A DNA stretch of 64,000 nt from an uncultured Candidatus Entotheonella sp. (GCA_958295825.1 OY282375.1:4201489-4265488), one strand, 5' to 3'; positions 46,498-55,865 are shown, numbered from the stretch's first letter. The notes: generated from the sequence alone by a model not told the origin. Translations and numbers: made by a program.

Positions 46498-46954
46498 AAT
46501 GCTCTCCTGAGGCGATGAGGCACGGCAGGTGCCCCGCGTGGGTTGTGGCCCTTGGGTCTTCGGAGCGGCAGTATACACGGCGGTTCGGAGCCCCTCAAGA
46601 CGATGTGCAGCGTCGATTTACTGACCCCGATGGAGCCGTCGCTGCGAATCCAGGCACGCATGCCGGGCGGAGAAACTGCATGTGTCCGACGCCGAAGATT
46701 CGCGTAGAAAAGAGCAATTGAGTTCAGAAATCCTGCAGACCAGTTGGTCGAGCGCAACCTGAGATGACACGTAATGGATGGGCGAGGCATTCATATGGAC
46801 TACAAAGTACCTCTTAATCCTGATCCAAGCCGAGGGCGGATACGGTGACCTCTCCTGTGCTGCCAGAATTGGTCACGGTAAGGGAACTCCATATCCGAAG
46901 CATTGGCGAACGTTCAAGATGCGCTCGCTGCGGTTATTGAACTTCGGAATTTCC
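46498..46954. other. Intergenic region of about 450 bases with possible gene debris
   Basis: This is the upstream region of the thiolase gene and the flank of an IS5 copy. A minus-strand snippet near 46830-46880 reads SLTVTNSGSTGEVTVSALGL before a stop, like the end of an Ig/adhesin-type repeat, but nothing extends it. No RNA gene or terminator was seen. Confidence 0.35.
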
Positions 46955-47701
46955 TAGGCTCAGGACCTATAAAAGGGTATCATGGGGCCTGTGATGAGAG
47001 TCAACACGCTGACGCCACAAGGAGAGCGATCATGTCCGAGCACCACTTCTGGCTGTCCGACGACCTGTTTGACCGCCTCAAACCCCTGTTACCCAACAAG
47101 GGGCGCGGCGTCCCGCGCGTCGATGACCGGAAGGTTATCAGCGGCATCATCCACGTCATCCGCTATGGGCTGAGGTGGCGCGGCGCGCCCGCCTGTTACG
47201 GACCCCACAAGACACTCTACAACCGCTTCGCGCGCTGGAGCAGGGCCGCGGTCTTCGACCGCATCTTCCAAGCCCTGGCCTCAGAAAGCACCGCCGCCAG
47301 CCTGCTCAAGGGGGGGGCTTTTCCACGCCAGATCGGACGCACCCGGGGTGGGCTGAACTCGAAGCTCCACGCCGTCTGTGACGGCGATGGCAAACCCGTC
47401 GTGCTGCTATTGACGACGGGGCAGGTCAGCGACTACCGCGGGGCTGATACGGTACTTGACGCCCTACCGGAAGCCGATGTCCTGATAGCCGACAAGGGTT
47501 ATGACAGCGACAGGTTGCGCAAGGCCCTTGCCGAACGTGGCGTCAAGTCCTGCATTCCGGGCCGCGCCAAGCGCAAAGAGCCCATCATCTACGACACCGA
47601 GTTGTACAAGAGCCGTAACCTCATCGAACGCCTGTTTGGCGGCTCAAGGATTGGCGCCGCATCGCCACTCGTTACGACCGCTGTGCGCATACGTTCTTCA
47701 G
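46955..47701 (+). mobile_element. IS5-family element, 3' truncated (copy C)
   Basis: The 5' terminus GGCTCAGGACCTATAA starts at about 46957. The transposase runs from ATG 47032 (MSEHHFWLSDDLFDRLKPLL) through VDDRKVISGIIHVIRYGLRW, GPHKTLYNRFARWSRAAVFD, RGGLNSKLHAVCDGDGKPVV and VLIADKGYDSDRLRKALAER to NLIERLFG. There a one-base loss (near 47640) shifts the frame, though the underlying DNA still encodes LKDWRRIATRYDRCAHTFFS. At about 47702 the element ends abruptly inside the 3' end of a passenger methyltransferase copy. It is the best-preserved IS5 copy here but still inactive. Confidence 0.85.
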
Positions 47702-48560
47702 TTCCAGGCGTGTCAAACCCTTTGCCGTCCAAAATTTCCGGCACCGATCGCATCTGCATGCGCGGGTACTTTAGGCACAACACGTCCATATCACCTGCCT
47801 CGGCCATGAAGCGCCGGAAGTTTTGCTCCTTACGGTCGCCCAGTTTTTCCATGATGACCAACCCAGCCAGCAGGGCGTCGTCGTTTTCAAGCACGCAGGT
47901 CACGGATTGATACCTCCTGCACACCTTTCACTTCAATCGCCATGCTTTGCAGGGTCGGTGTGTTTGGTAGAGCGAAGTACAAGCGTCCGTCAATCCCACC
48001 GTCGCCTGTGCGCCAAGTTGTCACGAAGCCGTCAATCTGTTCAACCGCCCATTTCTGAAAATGATAGGGGGCTCGCTGCCACAGGTCGCGGGCGCCTTCC
48101 AGCGTGTGCGGGATGCCTTCGATGGTGAAGTCGGTCCCCTCTTTCAAGCCAAGCCGGTCACGTAGCCGGATCGCTGCTATACGCTTGACGGCATGGATAG
48201 CGATGTCAACGCCGGTCCATTTCCGATTGAGATTGTGGGCTGCTTCAAGCGTGGTGGCGCAGCCACAGAAGGGATCAAACACAACGTCCCCCTCGTTGCT
48301 GCTCGCCTTGATGATGCGCTCCAGCAAGGCAACCGGCTTTTGGGTGTTATAACCCACGCGCTCTCTGGCTTGGCTGTTTATTGGGGGGATGTCAGACCAC
48401 ACGTTGCCCATGACGCCACCTCTCATTTCGTCCAGATACCTTTTGAATCGAGGCCGCCGTGAAGTGTCATGTGTGCCATTCTTTAGCATTGGATACCAGA
48501 TTCGCCCGTCTTGATCTAACCGTACCATTGTCTTGTGCAAAATCGACTTTTTGTGCAAAG
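47702..48560 (-). pseudogene. C-terminal part of passenger methyltransferase/nuclease (copy 2)
   Basis: Starting at the deletion join, the frame reads MVRLDQDGRIWYPMLKNGTH, then VGYNTQKPVALLERIIKASS, the AdoMet motif VVFDPFCGCATTLEAAHNLN, and the nuclease-like part GDGGIDGRLYF with AIEVKG. It shifts frame near 47915 and ends through VLENDDALLAGLVIMEKLGD and RMQMRSVPEILDGKGFDTPG. The D and ExK positions are conserved with copy 1, which supports the view that the C-terminal domain was once functional. Confidence 0.75.
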
Positions 48561-48952
48561 CCCCCCTGGAGCAATTCGCGTTCGCTCGCCACCATGGCAA
48601 ACGCGGATGCGCTGCTGCATGTACCACGCGGCAGGCTGCGAGACCTGAAGGTCACGCGCAAGCTGGCAGCTGGACAGGCTTTTCTTGGCGTTTACAATCA
48701 GGCCGATTGCCAGGAACCACGTTTGCAAGGGAATCTTGGTCTTTTGCATGATGGTGCCAGACAGCACGTTGAAGCTGGACTTGCAAGCGTGGCAGTTCCA
48801 GCGGCCGACGCGTTCAGAGTCGGCTTTGCGGGCAATGTTCGTGCTCTTGCAGTGGGGGGGCAGGTCGGATTGTCACCCCAACGAACAGCTTCAAGGTGTC
48901 GGATACAGGCTGCCTGATCGGGGCACTTGTTGAGAATGCTGATCAGATTCAT
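48560..48952 (-). pseudogene. IS1595-family transposase N-terminal fragment (copy 2)
   Basis: It begins with MNLISILNKCPDQAACIRHL and RHLEAVRWGDNPTCP. It changes frame inside the zinc ribbon and continues as LSGTIMQKTKIPLQTWFLAI and KKSLSSCQLARDLQVSQPAA up to about ASERELLQGG, where the deletion joins it to the methyltransferase. The DDE residues are absent. Confidence 0.75.
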
Positions 48953-49015
48953 GGCGTCACCTCCTCCTGGTAAATGTACCAAGTGGTGCATGAATTATAA
49001 AGCCCATAACTTATG

Positions 49016-49551
49016 ATGCGTATCCAAAAAACTGAACAGATCAGCCAATCCGCCTAGCAACTGGTTCAGCTCTGGACGGCCGCGGTGATCGACGTCCGTG
49101 ACATCCTGACGCCTGAGCAGGTGAAAAAGGCCAAACCCTACCTCATGAAATTTCTCTCGCGTGGACACGGGGGCCGTGGACACAAGAGATGGGGAGGACA
49201 AGGAGGTCCTGCAGGTGCGCTAGAGAAGTCTCTGGGTTCCGCCTTTCCCTCTCACCGGGCGAGGCGGAAGTCCCTTCTCGGGCAACCTTTCCGGGGCCTG
49301 GAAAAGTGTGGGAGAGTCGCGGACTCGTGCGGGTGCTAACCCCTGCGCGATGCTGTCTGGGTTGCGTGACATCCTACAGGTGAGCCTGCGCTGGGAGGGC
49401 ATTCACCTATGTGCTGTCTGAATGCCCCACACGTTTTGGACTCCCCTTCACCGTTGGGCAGGCGATGGTACGGCACCAGGTTATCGTGTATCATCCCCTG
49501 CCGAACTGACAACCTATTCATAATTCTTCAATCTCACCGGAGGCTCACGCC
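49016..49551. other. Region without a clear gene, with small hairpins
   Basis: A plus-strand snippet (VIDVRDILTPEQVKKAKPYL at about 49088-49147) resembles the end of a small periplasmic metal-resistance-type protein, but it has no start and runs into low-information sequence. From 49199 to 49400 several short hairpins can be drawn: TTCCGCC with GGCGGAA (49237-49243/49263-49269) and GAGTC-GCG-GACTC (49314-49326). This could be structured RNA or only GC-rich debris. The ribosome-binding site GGAGG of the next gene lies at about 49540. Confidence 0.35.
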
Positions 49552-51900
49552 ATGCCGACAAACGGCGCCTTCGACAGCGCGGTACGAACCTATGGCTGGT
49601 GGGTGATTCGCTGGCGTTGGCTGGTGTTGCCGGTCACCGTGCTGCTGGTGGTGGCCGCCGCTAGCGGCGGGCGCTTCCTGTGGTTTGACACCGATTACCG
49701 AGTTTTCTTCAGTGAGGACAACCCGCAGCTCAAAGCCTTTGATGACCTGCAAAATGTTTATGGCAAAAACGACAACGTCCTGTTCGTCCTGGCGCCGGCC
49801 GGCGGCGAAGTTTTTACCGCCCCGGTGCTCGCCGCGGTGGAGCAGTTGACGGAAAAGGCGTGGCAAATCCCCTTTGCCATACGCGTCGACTCGGTGACCA
49901 ATTTCCAGCACACCCGCGCTGAAGGCGACGACCTGTTCGTGGCCGACCTGGTGTCCGACGCCGCGACACAGCCGCCCGAGGTGTTGCAGGCGGCCAGGGC
50001 GACGGCCCTGCGCGAGCCCCTGCTGGTCAACCGCCTCATGTCGCCATCCGCACACGTCACCGGCATCAACGTCACGCTGCACTTTGCCGAACAAAGCATC
50101 ACCGAGGTGCCGGAGGTGAGCGCCCACGCCCGGCGACTGGCCGATGAAATCCGCGCCGCGTATCCCGACATCGCCGTCTATCTCACTGGCCTCTCCATGC
50201 TCAACAATGCCTTCTCCGAAGCGGGCCTCAAGGACATGCAGACGCTGGTGCCGCTCATGTATCTGGCCATGTTCGTGATCATGTTCGGGTTGCTGCGCTC
50301 GCTGACCAGCACCCTTGGCGCCTTGCTCATCGTTGGATTTTCCGCCGCCTCGGCGATGGGCCTGGCCGGCTGGATGGGTACGGGCCTGACGCCCCCCTCG
50401 GCGCAGGCCGCTACCATGATCATGACCCTGGCGGTGGCGGACAGCATTCACCTGCTGGTCACCATGCTGCACGAAATGCGTCAGGGGCGGGAGAAGCGCG
50501 AGGCCATCGTCGAGAGCCTGCGGATCAACATGCAGCCGGTTTTTCTGACCAGCCTGACCACCGCCATCGGCTTTCTCAGCATGAACTTCAGCGACGCGCC
50601 GCCGTTTCGCCACCTGGGCAACATGACGGCCACCGGGGTGGGCATTGCTTTCGTCCTGTCGGTGCTGTTCCTGCCCGCGGTGATGAGCGTGTTGCCGGTG
50701 CGCGTCAAGCAGCGCGCGAGCAGCGGCAAGTTCAGCGTTGAATGGCTTGCCGAGGCCGTCGTCAGCCGCCGCCGGATGCTGTTGTACGGCTCCATTCCCG
50801 TCTTGTTGGGGCTGGCGCTGTGCATCCCCCTCAACGAGCTCAACGACCGCTTCGTCAACTATTTCGACGAGCGCGTCGCCTTCCGCACGCACACCGATTT
50901 CGCCATGCAGAACCTCGGCGGCATGTACCAGAGCGAGCATTCCGTCGGCAGCGACTCGGCCAACGGCATCAGCGACCCGGCTTACCTGATCAAGCTTGAA
51001 GAGTTCGCCGACTGGTACCGCGCGCAGCCCGAGGTGACGCACGTCAGCGTGCTCAGCGACACGATGAGGCGCCTCAACAAGAGCATGCACGGCGACGACC
51101 AGGAATGGTATCGCCTGCCCGACAACCGCCAGCTCGGCGCCCAATACCTCCTGCTGTACGAGTTGTCCCTGCCCTACGGCCTGGACCTGAACAATCAGAT
51201 CAACCTCGACAAATCGGCGACCCGCCTGACCGCCACGCTCGGCAACGTCTCGGCGCGCGAAATCCGCGACTTGGCGGTGCGCGCCGAGGACTGGCTACGC
51301 GCCAACGCCCCGGAAGCGATGTTCGGGCACGCGGCGAGTGGCGCCATCATGTTTTCGCACATTTCCAAGCGCAACATCGACAGCATGCTGGGCGGCACGA
51401 CGCTGGCCCTGATTCTCATTTCCGGGGTGCTCATGGTGGCGCTGCGCAGCCTCAGGATCGGCATCATCAGCCTGCTGCCCAACCTCGCGCCGGCGGTGCT
51501 GGCGTTCGGCGTCTGGGGCATTTTCGTGGGGCAGGTGAATCTGGGCCTGTCGATCGTCGTCACCATGACTCTGGGCATCGTGGTGGACGACACCGTGCAC
51601 TTTCTGAGCAAGTACCTGCGCGCCCGCCGCGAGCAGGGCCTGAGCGCCGAGGACGCCGTGCGCTACGCCTTCTCCTCGGTGGGTCGGGCGTTGATCGTCA
51701 CCTCGATCATCCTGGTGATCGGATTTTCGATCCTGTCGCTGTCGTCGTTCGACCTGAACGGCAGCATGGGCAGGATGACGGCCATGACCATCGCCTTTGC
51801 CCTGCTTGCCGATCTGACGGCTCTGCCGGCTCTTCTCATGACCGTTGACATCAAAAGCCGTTCCCAATTGGCCACAGTGGAGGATACGTCCAATGTCTGA
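49552..51900 (+). CDS. RND-superfamily (MMPL-type) exporter
   Basis: The 782-residue membrane protein has two repeats of the RND fold: a first membrane helix (WLVLPVTVLLVVAAASGGRF), a periplasmic loop, then five helices beginning near TLVPLMYLAMFVIMFGLLRS. The second repeat starts at MLLYGSIPVLLGLALCIPLN. The proton-relay region MTLAVADSIHLLVTMLHEMR and its counterpart MTLGIVVDDTVHFLSKYLRA contain the conserved acidic residues. The size fits MMPL/HpnN-like lipid exporters, not drug pumps of about 1030 residues. The next two genes encode a LolA-like protein and an outer-membrane barrel, suggesting a route for a lipid or hydrophobic product to the outer membrane. Confidence 0.87.
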   Translation: MPTNGAFDSAVRTYGWWVIRWRWLVLPVTVLLVVAAASGGRFLWFDTDYRVFFSEDNPQLKAFDDLQNVYGKNDNVLFVLAPAGGEVFTAPVLAAVEQLTEKAWQIPFAIRVDSVTNFQHTRAEGDDLFVADLVSDAATQPPEVLQAARATALREPLLVNRLMSPSAHVTGINVTLHFAEQSITEVPEVSAHARRLADEIRAAYPDIAVYLTGLSMLNNAFSEAGLKDMQTLVPLMYLAMFVIMFGLLRSLTSTLGALLIVGFSAASAMGLAGWMGTGLTPPSAQAATMIMTLAVADSIHLLVTMLHEMRQGREKREAIVESLRINMQPVFLTSLTTAIGFLSMNFSDAPPFRHLGNMTATGVGIAFVLSVLFLPAVMSVLPVRVKQRASSGKFSVEWLAEAVVSRRRMLLYGSIPVLLGLALCIPLNELNDRFVNYFDERVAFRTHTDFAMQNLGGMYQSEHSVGSDSANGISDPAYLIKLEEFADWYRAQPEVTHVSVLSDTMRRLNKSMHGDDQEWYRLPDNRQLGAQYLLLYELSLPYGLDLNNQINLDKSATRLTATLGNVSAREIRDLAVRAEDWLRANAPEAMFGHAASGAIMFSHISKRNIDSMLGGTTLALILISGVLMVALRSLRIGIISLLPNLAPAVLAFGVWGIFVGQVNLGLSIVVTMTLGIVVDDTVHFLSKYLRARREQGLSAEDAVRYAFSSVGRALIVTSIILVIGFSILSLSSFDLNGSMGRMTAMTIAFALLADLTALPALLMTVDIKSRSQLATVEDTSNV

Positions 51901-52741
51901 ACGCAACGCTAATCCAACGCAACCCACCAACTGGCGTCAGAGGGGACGCCTGCCGCGCTGGACGTGCTTGGTGCTCATGGCCCTTCTGCCGTTGGCCGCC
52001 GCGGCGCAGACCCCGGCGGAGCAGAAGGGTTTAGAAATTTCTCTGGAGGCGGACCGGCGAGACCTTGGTTTTGGCGATTCAGCGGCCGTGTTGCAGATGG
52101 TCCTGAAAAACGCCAGTGGGCAAACGAGCACCCGCGAGCTGCGCATCAACACCCTGGAGGTGTCCGAGGCAGGCGACGGCGACAAAATTCTGAGCATCAT
52201 CGAGAGTCCGCCCGACGTGCGCGGCACCGCCCTGCTCACCTACACCCACATCAACGAACAGGACGACCAGTGGCTGTACCTGCCGGCCCTCAAGCGCGTC
52301 AAGCGCATCTCCTCGGCGAACAAGTCCGGGCCGTTCCTCGGCAGCGAGTTCGCCTACGAAGACCTGGCGTCGCAGGAAGTGGCCAAGTACACACACCGCT
52401 ATCTGCGCGACGAGCCCTGCGGCGAGGGGCTGCAGTGCTTCGTGGTTGAACGGTTGCCAGTGTACAGGCATTCCGGCTACACCCGGCAGCTCACCTGGAT
52501 CGACCACGACGAGTATCGCTTCTGGAAGGTCGATTTCTACGACCGTAAGAACGCCCTCCTGAAGACCCTGACGTTCTCCGACTATCGGCAATACCTCGAC
52601 CAGTACTGGCGCGCTCTGGTTCTGGACATGCACAACCATCAGACCGGCAAGAGCACTCGACTCAGCTACACCGACCTCCAATTCCGCGTCGGGCTCACCG
52701 CGGCGGACTTCACTCGCAATGCCCTGAAACGGTCGCGGTGA
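51893..52741 (+). CDS. LolA-like outer membrane lipoprotein-sorting family protein
   Basis: The 282-residue precursor has a signal peptide (WTCLVLMALLPLAAAAQTPA). The domain opens with RRDLGFGDSAAVLQMVLKNA and RELRINTLEV, followed by WLYLPALKRVKRISSANKSG and GSEFAYEDLASQEV, which are typical of the LolA-fold proteins encoded with RND exporters. It probably shuttles the exported hydrophobic substrate across the periplasm. It overlaps the exporter gene by 8 bp and the barrel gene by 4 bp. Confidence 0.83.
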   Translation: MSERNANPTQPTNWRQRGRLPRWTCLVLMALLPLAAAAQTPAEQKGLEISLEADRRDLGFGDSAAVLQMVLKNASGQTSTRELRINTLEVSEAGDGDKILSIIESPPDVRGTALLTYTHINEQDDQWLYLPALKRVKRISSANKSGPFLGSEFAYEDLASQEVAKYTHRYLRDEPCGEGLQCFVVERLPVYRHSGYTRQLTWIDHDEYRFWKVDFYDRKNALLKTLTFSDYRQYLDQYWRALVLDMHNHQTGKSTRLSYTDLQFRVGLTAADFTRNALKRSR

Positions 52742-53949
52742 CCCGTATGGGGCAACGATGGCTTGCCGCCGCCTGGCTTGTTCTGGTCATGGCGGCGGTG
52801 GCGGCGGCCCAGCCGTCCTTGTCGGGCTTCGTGGCGCTGGACGTCCAAGGCTTTGCGCACCAGCCGGTCTTGCCGGGACAAGACGCCCATCAGGTGCTGG
52901 CTTCCTTCCTGCTGCAGCCCGAGTTCTCCTACGACTGGCGAAACGGCACCGACCGCCTGACCGTGGCGCCGATGGCGCGCCTGGACTTCAGCGACGACCG
53001 GCGTCGGCACGTCGACCTGCGTGAGTTCAACTGGCTGCACGCCGCCCCGACCTGGGACCTGCTGGTCGGCGTCGGCAAGGTGTTCTGGGGCGTGACGGAA
53101 GCGCGGCATCTGGTGGACGTGATTAACCAGACGGACCGCGTGGAGGCCCTGGACGGCGAGGACAAGCTGGGGCAACCCATGCTGCGGCTGGCTTTCGCGC
53201 CGGACTGGGGCACGCTGACGTTCTTCGCCCTGCCCTATTTCCGCCAGCGCACCTTCCCTGGTGTCAGGGGACGGCTGCGCGCGGAGGTGGTGGTGGATAC
53301 GGACAACGCGCAGTTCGAGTCCTCAATGAAGGAATGGCATCCCGATGTCGCGGCCCGTTGGACCCACGCGTTGGGCGACTGGGACGTCGCCGTCGGGTAT
53401 TTCAGAGGCACCAGCCGGGAGCCGCGTCTGACCTTGGACATTGGCGACGACGGCAAGCCCCGCCGCTTGATCCCTGTCTACGACCAGATTGACCAAGCCA
53501 GCCTCGAACTGCAATGGACGGTCGAGGCATGGCTCTGGAAGCTCGAAGCCATCACCCGCTGGGGCCACGGCGAACCCTTCAGCGCCGTCGTCGCCGGGTT
53601 TGAGTACAGCTTCTTCAGCCTGTTCGACACGGCACTCGATCTCGGCGTGGTGGCTGAATATCTCTACGACGGCCGCAGCGCCACGGCCCCCGGCACGCCG
53701 TTTGAAAACGACATGTTCGTCGGCGGCCGCCTGGTCTTCAACGACGTCGGCAGCACCAGCGTTCTCGCCGGTGCCATCGTCGACGACCAAACCGGCGCGG
53801 CGCTCGTCACCATCGAGGCCAGCCGCCGCCTCGGCGACCGCTGGACCATCGAGTTGGAAGCCATGGCCTTTTTCGTGCCATCGACAGCCCTGCTCTACAG
53901 CGTGCGTCGGGACGATTATGTGCAGCTTCGGCTATCGCGGTTTTTTTAG
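52738..53949 (+). CDS. Outer-membrane beta-barrel protein of the RND exporter operon
   Basis: The 403-residue precursor (GTG 52738; ATG 52747 also possible) has a signal peptide (WLAAAWLVLVMAAVAAAQPS). It contains alternating amphipathic strands throughout (FLLQPEFSYDWRNGTDRLTV, WDVAVGYFRGTSREP, WTIELEAMAFFVPSTALLYS) and ends DYVQLRLSRFF with the C-terminal phenylalanine of barrel proteins. No named family is certain; DUF1302-like porins are similar in context. It probably forms the outer-membrane exit or acceptor for the exporter. It is the last gene of the three-gene operon. Confidence 0.75.
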   Translation: MTRMGQRWLAAAWLVLVMAAVAAAQPSLSGFVALDVQGFAHQPVLPGQDAHQVLASFLLQPEFSYDWRNGTDRLTVAPMARLDFSDDRRRHVDLREFNWLHAAPTWDLLVGVGKVFWGVTEARHLVDVINQTDRVEALDGEDKLGQPMLRLAFAPDWGTLTFFALPYFRQRTFPGVRGRLRAEVVVDTDNAQFESSMKEWHPDVAARWTHALGDWDVAVGYFRGTSREPRLTLDIGDDGKPRRLIPVYDQIDQASLELQWTVEAWLWKLEAITRWGHGEPFSAVVAGFEYSFFSLFDTALDLGVVAEYLYDGRSATAPGTPFENDMFVGGRLVFNDVGSTSVLAGAIVDDQTGAALVTIEASRRLGDRWTIELEAMAFFVPSTALLYSVRRDDYVQLRLSRFF

Positions 53950-54605
53950 AGCATTTTGGGCGTCCAGCGACAACCCCCTCTTTGTTCTGATTCCCCAAGC
54001 TCCTACGATGCGCCTATTGCCCTGACTTGCCGATCATATGCTGTACGGATCGCTTCTTCGAGCTTGTTGGGTTTCACCATGTGAAGCTGTCCCTCGCCGA
54101 TGCTTTAACGGTTCTGGCCTTTGGAATAGTGAAGACAGATATCAGTATCGAATAACGTCACGCCACACTGCAATCCACACGAGCACATCAAAGTGACTCT
54201 GCTTCACCTGCTGGAAATTCATCAAGAAACGCTTGGTTGAATCCGACGGTAAGCGTCTTGACATAAAGTGGCACTTTGCTATCTGTGTCCACTGAGCCAC
54301 TTGCAAAACTCCGTCAGTTTGGTCTCGGAGTGGTTGTATTGAGACCGCACGATGAATCATTAAGCTGCGGGAACCGCAGCGCTTGAAAGCAAGACCCGTA
54401 ACGCGATAGTAGCTCGCGTAAGGCCGTTGGGGTCGTTCTTCCTGATTCGGTTGTTGGGCAACCCAACAGAATCAGAAAGCGGTCCCAAGGTCCACCCAAT
54501 CAGCCCCACAGTGCTTGCCGCGTGCATGACACGGAACAGAAAATCCCACCTACAGGTTTCTGAAAGTGGCTCGAATACTTTACGAGCCGCCTATCGCTCA
54601 CCGCC
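53950..54605. other. Long intergenic region with gene debris and a strong hairpin
   Basis: A minus-strand frame at 54142-54360 ends NFQQVKQSHFDVLVWIAVWR and RDVIRY, then a TGA, after which YLSSLFQRPEPLKHRRGTAS continues. It looks like a small decayed gene of unknown family. No intrinsic terminator follows the barrel gene closely. The notable structure is the hairpin at 54442-54475, listed separately. Confidence 0.4.
54442..54475. repeat. 34-nt hairpin with a 14-bp stem
   Basis: CTGATTC and TGTTGGG pair exactly with CCCAACA and GAATCAG around a CAA loop; a three-base bulge (GGT) separates the two 7-bp halves. There is no T run downstream on either strand, so it is not a standard terminator. 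It may be an attachment-type or protein-binding palindrome, or the 3' end of a lost element. Confidence 0.6.
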
Positions 54606-54926
54606 CTACGACTTGCCAAAGGCCATCTGCAGCAACGCCACAGCCAAACCCACAAAAGCAAGCACAAGCAGGCTGGAAATCACGATCAGCAGGTTGATGC
54701 GCCTGTTCATCTCGTCGAAACGCTGGTTAACGCTCTCCTTCATGTCGTCGAAGCGCTGGTTGACGTGGTCATGGTTCTGTTCTCGAGCCTTTTCGGCTTC
54801 GTCGAACCGCTGATTGATGCTGTCATAGCGCTTCGGCAAGCTCGTTGGCATGAGCAAAACGCTCGTCCATCCGCTTCACGAACTCGCCAAACAGTTCTGC
54901 TCTCACGTAACGCTCTTCGGCCACGA
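54606..54926 (-). pseudogene. Small coiled-coil membrane protein, frameshifted
   Basis: Starting from GTG 54926 the frame reads VAEERYVRAELFGEFVKRMD, ERFAHANELAE and then loses register. One missing base near 54835-54840 would join it to KRYDSINQRFDEAEKAREQN. That part has three heptad-like copies of NQRFD(E/D), followed by the C-terminal membrane segment LLIVISSLLVLAFVGLAVAL. Intact, it would be about 106 residues, a membrane-anchored coiled coil. Similar small proteins are often encoded near toxin or mobile loci, but the role is unknown. Confidence 0.6.
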
Positions 54927-54965
54927 TGTCTCTCCTGCAAAGGTTCTCCACCCCGGAACGGCTCC

Positions 54966-55844
54966 CTATCCGGCCTTTCCCTGACGTAAATACGCATTCT
55001 GCCAAGCGGTATAGGCGTCCTGTCGCAGCGCCGTCGCCAGCACGTCGCCCGTGGCAACCGGGGTTTTGAGATCGGCGGGAGTGCCGCCGGCCTTGAGATG
55101 CTCGAGCACATCGTACACGGCTTGCGCAGCGGCGTAGAAGGGCGCGTGGCCTTGCAGGGCGATGCGCACGCGGTGGGCGTTCAGGAAAGGCAGGTCGGAC
55201 CAGAGCGCGGCCGGGCTGCCGCCCAGCATCAGCGGCAGGGTCGTGACGGCGTGAATAGCCTCGATGTCGGCGCGTTCGCGGGCGCCGACGATGAAAAAGG
55301 CGTCAACGCCAATGTCTTGGTAGGCTTGCAAGCGGCGGCCGGCTTCGTCAATGCCGCCGTGGCGCAGCGCGCTGGTGCGGCCGATAATGACCAACGACGG
55401 GTCTTGGCGCGCCGCCACTGCCGCCCGCAGTTTGCCAAGCATCTCGGGGATGCTGATCAGTCCCTCCCCCTCGCCGCCAAACGCGGTCGGTAGCAGGGTG
55501 TCCTCGATGGTCAGGGCGGCGACGCCGGCCGTTTCCAACTCCTCGACCGTGCGCATGACATTCAAGGCGTTGCCGTAGCCGTGGTCGGCGTCGACCATCA
55601 AGCTGAGTGAACCGGCGCGCGTGATACGGCGGATTTGCTCGGCGAACTCGGTCAGGGTGAGCACCACGAGGTCCGGCGCTCCCAGCACCGTGGCCGAGGC
55701 GACGGAACCCGCCAACATGCCCACCTCGTAGCCGAGTGATTCGGCCATGCGGGCCGACATGGGATCGAATACCGACGCCGGATAGACGCATGCGTCCCCC
55801 GCTAGTATCCGCCGATAACGTTCACGGCGTTCAGACAGCAACAT
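54966..55844 (-). CDS. Isocitrate lyase/PEP mutase superfamily enzyme (oxaloacetate decarboxylase-like)
   Basis: The 292-residue protein has a TIM-barrel active site typical of the superfamily: SVFDPMSARMAESLGYEVGM at the substrate end, LMVDADHGYGNALNVMRTVE for Mg2+ binding and VAALTIEDTLLPTAFG. The catalytic-loop cysteine of isocitrate and methylisocitrate lyases (KKCGH) is absent. The closest recalled relatives are oxaloacetate decarboxylase-type enzymes (RTSALRHGGIDEAGRRLQAY, LMLGGSPAALWSD). The substrate is uncertain among 2-oxo dicarboxylates. Confidence 0.78.
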   Translation of the reverse strand: MLLSERRERYRRILAGDACVYPASVFDPMSARMAESLGYEVGMLAGSVASATVLGAPDLVVLTLTEFAEQIRRITRAGSLSLMVDADHGYGNALNVMRTVEELETAGVAALTIEDTLLPTAFGGEGEGLISIPEMLGKLRAAVAARQDPSLVIIGRTSALRHGGIDEAGRRLQAYQDIGVDAFFIVGARERADIEAIHAVTTLPLMLGGSPAALWSDLPFLNAHRVRIALQGHAPFYAAAQAVYDVLEHLKAGGTPADLKTPVATGDVLATALRQDAYTAWQNAYLRQGKAG

Positions 55845-55865
55845 GGATGGCTTCCTTCCCGGCCG

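Larger units (their letters stand above)
47702..49015 (-). mobile_element. Second, internally deleted copy of the IS1595 transposon
   Basis: The order on the minus strand is: a degenerate terminus (AAGTTATGGGCTT, complement of 49000-49012, against AAGTTACAGGCTT in copy 1), a transposase start at 48952 after AGGAGGTGACGCC, then the passenger methyltransferase. A deletion at about 48555-48570 removes the transposase catalytic domain and the methyltransferase N-terminus. The far end is fused to IS5 copy C, so the right inverted repeat is lost. It is clearly related to, but not recently copied from, the element at 1241-3431, since the proteins differ at many positions. Confidence 0.75.

Noticed and set aside
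46830..46880. Adhesin/Ig-like repeat on the minus strand
   Set aside because: Only about 20 residues of suggestive sequence with no flanking coding region; mentioned only as debris.
49534..51144. 536-codon minus-strand frame opposite the RND exporter
   Set aside because: Antisense shadow rich in His, Gln and Arg without any domain; the plus strand encodes an unmistakable RND protein.
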